A DNA stretch of 12,319 nucleotides from Spirochaetaceae bacterium (GTDB taxonomy: Bacteria; Spirochaetota; Spirochaetia; Treponematales; Treponemataceae), in the NCBI GenBank assembly GCA_031272345.1, contig JAISTZ010000073.1, forward strand, positions 1 through 12,319, written 5' to 3'. The position numbers and the translations under genes are program-made. The notes beneath the pieces are model-generated. The model saw only the letters and a program-made list of their open reading frames with translations. It did no database searches and was not told the DNA's origin. Of this stretch, positions 1-4,087 are shown one piece after another (the stretch's first letter is position 1; the number at the start of each line of letters is the position of its first letter).

Positions 1-153
1 CTTTAAAAACCGCGTATTCTCGTGCCGGGTGTTGATGCTGTGGACAACATCCTCCTCCCGGGCCCAAATTTGCACCGAATTTCCGTTCCGCGAAAGCGCG
101 TGGGCTATCGCAGTCCCCCATGCGCCCGCTCCGATAACGCCTATTGTCTTCAC
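1..153 (-). CDS. gpsA: NAD(P)H-dependent glycerol-3-phosphate dehydrogenase, N-terminal fragment
   Basis: Only the first 51 codons are in the window; the rest lies beyond the left edge. The translation begins VKTIGVIGAGAWGTAIAHAL (V is the GTG start). It carries the GxGxxG dinucleotide-binding turn GAGAWG at residues 8-13, typical of GpsA, followed by an IWARE stretch as expected at the end of the second Rossmann strand. The enzyme reduces dihydroxyacetone phosphate to sn-glycerol 3-phosphate for phospholipid synthesis in the cytoplasm. The GTG at 151-153 was chosen because the family usually starts at MKxIxVIGAG. The purine run AGAAAGG abuts the GTG with no spacer, so it is a poor Shine-Dalgarno. 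An in-frame TTG seven codons upstream is the alternative. Identification is firm; the exact start is less so. Confidence 0.9.
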   Translation of the reverse strand, partial: MKTIGVIGAGAWGTAIAHALSRNGNSVQIWAREEDVVHSINTRHENTRFLK

Positions 154-160
154 CCTTTCT

Positions 161-189
161 GTGGTACCACACAAACCCCGCGCCGTCAA
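161..189 (-). promoter_or_regulatory. Possible weak promoter of gpsA
   Basis: On the minus strand TTGACG (184-189) is followed after 17 bp by TACCAC (161-166), preceded by TGG. Initiation about 7 nt later would fall at or next to the gpsA GTG (153). The -35 matches well, but the -10 matches only three of six positions. GTGGTACCAC here is also a perfect 10-bp palindrome (161-170). The call is tentative. Confidence 0.25.
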
Positions 190-247
190 CCCGGGCAAAA
201 ACCCCGGCAAAAGGGCCCCGGAGTCCGGCGGGACGGCCCGCGGGGGC

Positions 248-313
248 AAAAAAACCAAAAAAGATACAAAAAAACGCTATTTTTTTTGCTTTTTTTCACA
301 TTTTTTTGATTTT
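248..313. other. Phased A/T tracts (likely curved DNA / UP-like element)
   Basis: Runs of A at 248-254, 257-262 and 268-274 are followed by runs of T at 280-287, 290-296, 301-307 and 310-313. Their centres are roughly one helical turn apart. The block stands out from the GC-rich surroundings and ends five bases before a TTGACA box at 318. The A run at 268-274 and T run at 280-287 also form an inverted repeat around CGCTA. Phased tracts just upstream of a -35 are known to bend DNA and to bind the RNA polymerase alpha subunit. That role here is inferred from position and composition. Confidence 0.55.
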
Positions 314-317
314 CCTC

Positions 318-346
318 TTGACAAACTTTTAAATTTTGTATATCTT
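318..346 (+). promoter_or_regulatory. Sigma-70-type promoter upstream of the candidate small RNA
   Basis: TTGACA (318-323) is a perfect -35 consensus. After 17 bp it is followed by TATCTT (341-346), a 4/6 match to the -10. Predicted start is near A353. The AT-rich phased tracts lie immediately upstream. No plus-strand protein gene follows before the intrinsic terminator at 404-438, so the promoter appears dedicated to a short non-coding transcript. Confidence 0.6.
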
Positions 347-352
347 AGGTTC

Positions 353-438
353 AGCTTTTAGATAAGCTGATAAACTCTCTCCGATGTCCTGTTTAACAGG
401 ACGAGCGGCTCCTGTTCCCCAATAGGAGCCGCTTTTTT
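353..438 (+). ncRNA. Candidate three-hairpin small RNA, about 86 nt
   Basis: This short transcription unit lies between the promoter at 318-346 and the terminator at 404-438. Three hairpins can be drawn. The first pairs TCAGCTT (351-357) with AAGCTGA (364-370). The second pairs GTCCTG (386-391) with CAGGAC (397-402) around TTTAA. The third is the terminator stem. The linker between hairpins 1 and 2 contains CTCTCTCC, and the terminator loop contains TTCCCC. Both could pair with purine-rich ribosome binding sites, as C-rich loops do in some trans-acting sRNAs. The strand is opposite to both flanking protein genes, so it is not their leader. I do not recognise it as 6S, SRP, tmRNA, RNase P or a tRNA. 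The structure is visible; expression and function are inferred. Confidence 0.5.
404..438 (+). terminator. Strong rho-independent terminator
   Basis: A perfect 10-bp stem pairs AGCGGCTCCT (404-413) with AGGAGCCGCT (424-433) around a 10-nt loop, and six T residues (433-438) follow on the plus strand. No comparable T-run follows in the minus direction, so it should end the candidate sRNA but not the minus-strand gene. The stop codon of that gene (437-439) lies in the T-tract. Confidence 0.85.
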
Positions 439-1291
439 ATGTTCCCGCCCGGAGCAGGAGGGGCTCAAGTTCGTCCTTCCAGAATCTGTCGCCGATGGGG
501 ACGCCCCCGGAGGTGTACCCGAGGACCCGCTCGTTTCGGGTCGCCCCCCCGTGAAAATCGCTTCCGGCGGTCACGATGAGGCCGGTCTTCCGGGCAAGAT
601 TTTCCAGGCGCTCACATTCAACGGGCCGGGCGGCGGGATGCCAGGCTTCAATCCCCAGAATACCCTTGGCGGCAAAATAGGCAAAAAGCTCCCCCATCCT
701 GCCCCAGGCCGTGTAGAGGGAAAGGGGGTGGGCGGTCACCGGGACGCCGCCGGAGCTTGTAATCGCGGAAACCGCGTCGTCCAGGAGGGCCCCTTCGATT
801 TCGTCATACATGGGGCGGTCCTTGGCAAGATACCTGTCAAAGGCCTCCTGCTGGGTGCGCACGTAGTTCTTGGAAACCAGATATTCCGCGATATGGGGGC
901 GGCCGATAAGGCCCTGGTGTACGGTTGCTTCGAGTTCTTCCATGGAGACCTTAAAACCCGCGGCCGAGAGCTTGGTGATAATCGTCCTGTTCCGGCGCTT
1001 GCGCTCGGCCTGCAAATCCCCGATGATGTCCGAAAGCTCCTCTGAAATTTCCCCCAGTCCAAGACCCAAAAGGTGGAATTCCCCGGTGGTCCATTTGATG
1101 TTGAGTTCAATGCCCGGAATAAAACGAATTCCCGCGTCTTCAGCGGCTTTCCGGGCCTCAGGGAGGCCCTCGACCGTGTCGTGGTCGGTAAGGGCCAGCA
1201 CAGAGATTCCCCGCTCCTTTGCCTGGGCGAGGAGTTCCGCCGGGGCAAGGTGACCGTCAGACAGGGTCGAGTGGGTGTGAAAATCTACCAT
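437..1291 (-). CDS. PHP-domain phosphoesterase, YciV/RNase AM (TrpH) type
   Basis: This is a 284-residue cytoplasmic metal-dependent phosphoesterase. Members of this PHP subfamily act as 3',5'-nucleotide bisphosphate phosphatases or 5'-3' exonucleases on short RNA; the exact substrate cannot be read from sequence. The trinuclear metal site looks intact: HTHS (H5, H7), D12, the TDHD cluster (D36-D38), E62 in PGIEL, H133 in GRPHI, H188 in TAHP, and D245/H247 in GSDFH. Length fits the family. The ATG at 1289-1291 has no convincing Shine-Dalgarno. An extended -10 (TGCTATAGT) ends eight bases before it, so the mRNA may be nearly leaderless. It is transcribed divergently from the ABC ATPase gene and in the same direction as gpsA. 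Without a minus-strand terminator its transcript may run antisense to the candidate sRNA. Confidence 0.88.
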   Translation of the reverse strand: MVDFHTHSTLSDGHLAPAELLAQAKERGISVLALTDHDTVEGLPEARKAAEDAGIRFIPGIELNIKWTTGEFHLLGLGLGEISEELSDIIGDLQAERKRRNRTIITKLSAAGFKVSMEELEATVHQGLIGRPHIAEYLVSKNYVRTQQEAFDRYLAKDRPMYDEIEGALLDDAVSAITSSGGVPVTAHPLSLYTAWGRMGELFAYFAAKGILGIEAWHPAARPVECERLENLARKTGLIVTAGSDFHGGATRNERVLGYTSGGVPIGDRFWKDELEPLLLRAGT

Positions 1292-1299
1292 AACGTAAC

Positions 1300-1333
1300 A
1301 CTATAGCACAAAGGGCTTTTTTTGTGATATAGT
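1300..1333. promoter_or_regulatory. Symmetric divergent promoter inside an inverted repeat
   Basis: ACTATAGCACAAA (1300-1312) and TTTGTGATATAGT (1321-1333) are inverted repeats matching at 12 of 13 positions across an 8-bp centre. Each arm reads outward as an extended -10: TGCTATAGT on the minus strand toward the PHP gene, and TGATATAGT on the plus strand toward the ABC gene. No good -35 is seen on either side. The two -10 boxes are 22 bp apart, so polymerases could not occupy both at once. The repeat could also be an operator. Sequence symmetry is direct observation; function is inferred. Confidence 0.6.
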
Positions 1334-1344
1334 CGTCCCGTAAG

Positions 1345-2910
1345 GTGAAACAGACAACAGGGGACTACATCGTACTCAAAAATTGCTCGGTGGAAGACAG
1401 GTTCCACACCTATCTTTCGGGACTTTCCTGGACCTACAGGCCCGGCGAAACCTGGCTCGTCACGGGGGCAAACGGCAGCGGCAAGGAACACTTCATCGCG
1501 GCCCTGGGGGACGAGGCGCTTTTCTGCCCCAGGGAGCCTGGGGGCGAATTTTTTTCAGCCCGGCCGGGGGACACGGTCTGCGTGTCCCTGGAAAACGCCG
1601 CCTCCCTGATAGCGGAAGAACGCAGGCGCGACCAGAGCGACTACACCGAGGGCGTCGACATCGGGCGGACCGTGCGGGACTACCTGGGCGAGGTACTGGG
1701 GACGGACCGGAAGGCCCTCATCCCCCGCATGGGGACTCTTCCGGAAATCACCCTCACGGGCATCGGCCCCATCCTTGACCGGGGGGTCAAATTCCTTTCC
1801 ACCGGCGAAATCCGGCGGACTCTGATAGCCAGGGCCCTGCTTTCCCAAAAGAAGCTGCTCGTGCTCTCGGAGCCCTTTGCCGGGCTGGACGCTTCTTCGC
1901 GGAGGGAGCTCTTTGCTTTTTTTGAGGGGCTGGCGGCGAATCCCGCCCGGGATTCCCCCCGGATCATCCTCTGTACCGACCGGTACACAGACGTCCCGGA
2001 ATCAATCACGTCGGTGCTGGAGTTTTCCGGCGGCGCTGTCTCCTTCAGCGGCCCCAGGGCTGACTACGAGGCCCTCCTTGCCAGGCGGAAGGCCGAAGCC
2101 GGGGAACGCCTGGCGGAGGAGCGGGCGGGCTTTAAAACCGCTGCCAGGGCCTATTCCCGGGAGCGGGAGATTCTCCGCTCTCCGCCGCCGGAGACGCCGG
2201 CAGGGGAGCCGCCCCTGATCGAGATGGAACACGTGAATGTGAGCTGGGGGGACAACCACGTGCTCCGGGATGTCACCTGGCGGGTCAACCGGGGGGAACA
2301 CTGGTTCATCCGGGGGCCCAACGGGGCGGGAAAGACGACCCTCCTGGAGCTCATCACCGGGGACAATTTGCAGGTGTTCGCCAACGACGTGCGGCTCTTC
2401 GGGGCGCGGCGGGGCTCCGGGGAGACTCTCTGGGACATCCGCCGGAACCTCGGAATCGTGTCCTACAGGCTGCACCTGGAATACCGCATGGTTGGGGGTA
2501 CGCCGGTGGAGGACGTGGTGGTTTCGGGGTTCCACGACAGCATCGGCCTCTACGAGCCCAAGACGGACATGGAGAAGCTGGCGGCGCAAAAATGGCTCAG
2601 CGCGGCGGGGTTTTCGGGCAGGGGGCAGGCCCCCTTTTCGTCCCTCTCCTACGGGGAACAGCGGGCGGTGCTGATTCTCCGGGCCGTCGTCAAGGGCGCG
2701 CCCCTGCTCATCCTGGACGAGCCCTGTCACGCCCTGGACGAGGGGGCCCGCACGATGATTCTCGACCTGCTCGAAATCGTCGCCGGAGAGGGGGGCTCCG
2801 CCATGCTCCACGTGACCCACGATCCGGCGGAGATGCTGCCCTTTGAAAAACACATTTTGGAATTTTGTCCGGGGAAAATGCCGATGTATAAGATAGTAGA
2901 GAGAACATGA
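1345..2910 (+). CDS. Soluble ABC-type ATPase with two nucleotide-binding domains (ModF-like), first site degenerate
   Basis: This 521-residue protein has two ABC cassettes and no membrane segment. The second cassette is canonical: Walker A GPNGAGKTT (324-332), signature LSYGEQ (434-439), Walker B LLILDEP (454-460) and H-loop HVTHD with H492. The first is altered at key places. Its Walker A reads GANGSGKE, with E48 where Ser/Thr binds magnesium. The signature is LSTGE (151-155). Walker B reads LLVLSEP, with S175 replacing Asp. The switch His is not seen in LCTDR. The layout resembles ModF-type ABC proteins, but no molybdate genes are nearby, so I give no symbol or substrate. The start is the GTG at 1345; only weak AAGG purines precede it, and the -10 of the shared promoter ends 11 bases upstream. 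The stop overlaps the next ATG (ATGA). Confidence 0.88.
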   Translation: MKQTTGDYIVLKNCSVEDRFHTYLSGLSWTYRPGETWLVTGANGSGKEHFIAALGDEALFCPREPGGEFFSARPGDTVCVSLENAASLIAEERRRDQSDYTEGVDIGRTVRDYLGEVLGTDRKALIPRMGTLPEITLTGIGPILDRGVKFLSTGEIRRTLIARALLSQKKLLVLSEPFAGLDASSRRELFAFFEGLAANPARDSPRIILCTDRYTDVPESITSVLEFSGGAVSFSGPRADYEALLARRKAEAGERLAEERAGFKTAARAYSREREILRSPPPETPAGEPPLIEMEHVNVSWGDNHVLRDVTWRVNRGEHWFIRGPNGAGKTTLLELITGDNLQVFANDVRLFGARRGSGETLWDIRRNLGIVSYRLHLEYRMVGGTPVEDVVVSGFHDSIGLYEPKTDMEKLAAQKWLSAAGFSGRGQAPFSSLSYGEQRAVLILRAVVKGAPLLILDEPCHALDEGARTMILDLLEIVAGEGGSAMLHVTHDPAEMLPFEKHILEFCPGKMPMYKIVERT

Positions 2911-4019
2911 AGAAGAAGAATTTCTTATGGAACCGCGGTCGTTTTTGGAGCCCCCTGGTGTTTGTCCTGCTGTGGGTTGGGGCTGTCAATCCTGTTTATT
3001 CCAAGGGAAAGCCGGAAGCCGTCACCGAAGAGCCGGGAATCGAAAAACCCGGTGAACCCGCAGTGATAACGGAGGAAGGGGAAATCCCCTTTTCCGGCCT
3101 GGATGATGTCTTTGAGCCGGAGCCGGTCCAGGCGGTTGACACGGAATTTTCAGAGCTCTGGGCCTACCTGATTGACAAGGAAGAGGCGGCGCTGGGAACA
3201 GACCTTCCCCTCACGGACATCGGATATTTCGGCGCCGAAGTGGACAGCTACGGCGACCTTGTCACTGTCCCCAGGCGCTCAAAGATCGACTCCTTCAAGG
3301 GGCGGGTACACATGGTGGTCGCCTGCAACAGCCGGGGGCTCACCCATTTTGTTCTCGACCCCAAAAGTCCGGCCCGGTCCAGCCTCATTTCGCAGCTCGT
3401 CAAGGCAGCCGCCCCCTTCGACGGCCTCCAGATTGACTTTGAGCTCGTCCCGGCAAAGGACGGGGAATTTTTTCTGTCCTTCCTGAAGGAACTCAGGCAG
3501 AAGCTCCCGGACAAAATGTTCACCGTTGCGCTTCCGGCCCGGCTCCGGGTCATCCAGCAGGACGTGTACGACTACGCAAACATCGCGCCCCTGGTGGACC
3601 GCATCCTGGTGATGGCCTACGACGAACACTGGTCCGGCAGCGAGCCCGGCCCGATCGCCTCGATGGACTGGTGCCGCAAAGTCGCGGCCCATGCCCAGGA
3701 GCAGATTCCCCCGGAGAAGCTCATCATGGGCGTTCCCTTTTACGGCAGGATCTGGGGCAGCGAGAACACCTTCCGCGCGTTTTTCCATTCCCGGATGGAG
3801 CGGGTCAAAAAAGAAAACGGAGTCAAACGCATTAACCGCATTGATTCCATCCCGCACTTTTCCTACACCGTGCCCATCACTGTCACCGCTTACTACGAAG
3901 ACGCCCTTTCGATTACCGAGCGTCTGGCCATGTACAGCGCCATGGGCATTGACCATGTGGGATTCTGGCGGCTCGGCCAGGAGGACCCCTCGGTTTGGGA
4001 GCATATACACAGGAAATAG
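2907..4019 (+). CDS. Exported glycoside hydrolase family 18-like protein
   Basis: The 370-residue protein starts with a signal peptide: basic MKKK and WNRGR, hydrophobic residues about 16-28, and a likely cut after VYS near 33. An acidic, proline-rich linker to about residue 75 follows. A GH18 TIM-barrel comes next, with the active-site strand DGLQIDFE (172-179) and the barrel motif MAYDEHW (236-242). The proton donor E179 and D177 are kept, while the second Asp of DxxDxDxE is Gln (Q175). YaaH/SleL-type enzymes have Asn there, so a peptidoglycan or N-acetylglucosaminyl substrate is more likely than crystalline chitin. It should act in the periplasm or at the surface. Its ATG overlaps the ABC gene stop by 4 nt (ATGA), and the purine run GTAGAGAGAAC serves as ribosome binding site. 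The substrate is inferred, not shown. Confidence 0.85.
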   Translation: MKKKNFLWNRGRFWSPLVFVLLWVGAVNPVYSKGKPEAVTEEPGIEKPGEPAVITEEGEIPFSGLDDVFEPEPVQAVDTEFSELWAYLIDKEEAALGTDLPLTDIGYFGAEVDSYGDLVTVPRRSKIDSFKGRVHMVVACNSRGLTHFVLDPKSPARSSLISQLVKAAAPFDGLQIDFELVPAKDGEFFLSFLKELRQKLPDKMFTVALPARLRVIQQDVYDYANIAPLVDRILVMAYDEHWSGSEPGPIASMDWCRKVAAHAQEQIPPEKLIMGVPFYGRIWGSENTFRAFFHSRMERVKKENGVKRINRIDSIPHFSYTVPITVTAYYEDALSITERLAMYSAMGIDHVGFWRLGQEDPSVWEHIHRK

Positions 4020-4044
4020 CCGGAGAATCCGGGGTGTAATTTTT
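4020..4044 (+). terminator. Weak terminator-like hairpin after the GH18 gene
   Basis: CCGGA (4020-4024) and TCCGG (4028-4032) pair around GAA directly after the stop codon. The T-run begins only about seven bases later, so termination may be partial. The hairpin lies between the GH18 gene and the promoter of the sensor kinase. Confidence 0.3.
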
Positions 4045-4055
4045 ATTAAAATCAA

Positions 4056-4081
4056 GTGTCCGGCGGATACTGTGTTATAAT
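4056..4081 (+). promoter_or_regulatory. Extended -10 promoter with overlapping inverted repeat, upstream of the hybrid kinase
   Basis: TGTTATAAT (4073-4081) is a perfect extended -10 (TGn plus TATAAT). There is no recognisable -35. In that region GTGTCCG (4056-4062) and CGGATAC (4064-4070) form an inverted repeat with one mismatch, possibly a regulator site. Six bases separate the -10 from the ATG at 4088, so transcription should begin on or beside the start codon. Confidence 0.65.
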
Positions 4082-4087
4082 AATTGT

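Noticed and set aside
161..170. GTGGTACCAC palindrome as a specific operator
   Set aside because: Ten-base palindromes occur by chance. It coincides with a weak promoter guess, and no second copy was noticed in the window.
22..361. Small plus-strand open frames across the left spacer
   Set aside because: They run antisense through the gpsA start and then through homopolymer A/T tracts, giving low-complexity Lys/Phe tails. No ribosome binding site or family resemblance is seen.
1300..1333. Reading the inverted repeat and its T-run as an intrinsic terminator
   Set aside because: It lies between divergent genes, so nothing transcribes into it. The T-run is inside the repeat, not after a stable GC stem, and both arms carry extended -10 boxes.
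2002..2853. Long minus-strand open frame opposite the ABC gene
   Set aside because: It is a GC-driven shadow of the ABC coding frame, rich in Pro, Arg and Gly, with no recognisable domain.
1345..2910. Naming the ABC gene modF and assigning molybdate
   Set aside because: Only the twin-ABC layout is shared. There are no molybdate transport genes nearby, and the first ATP site is degenerate.
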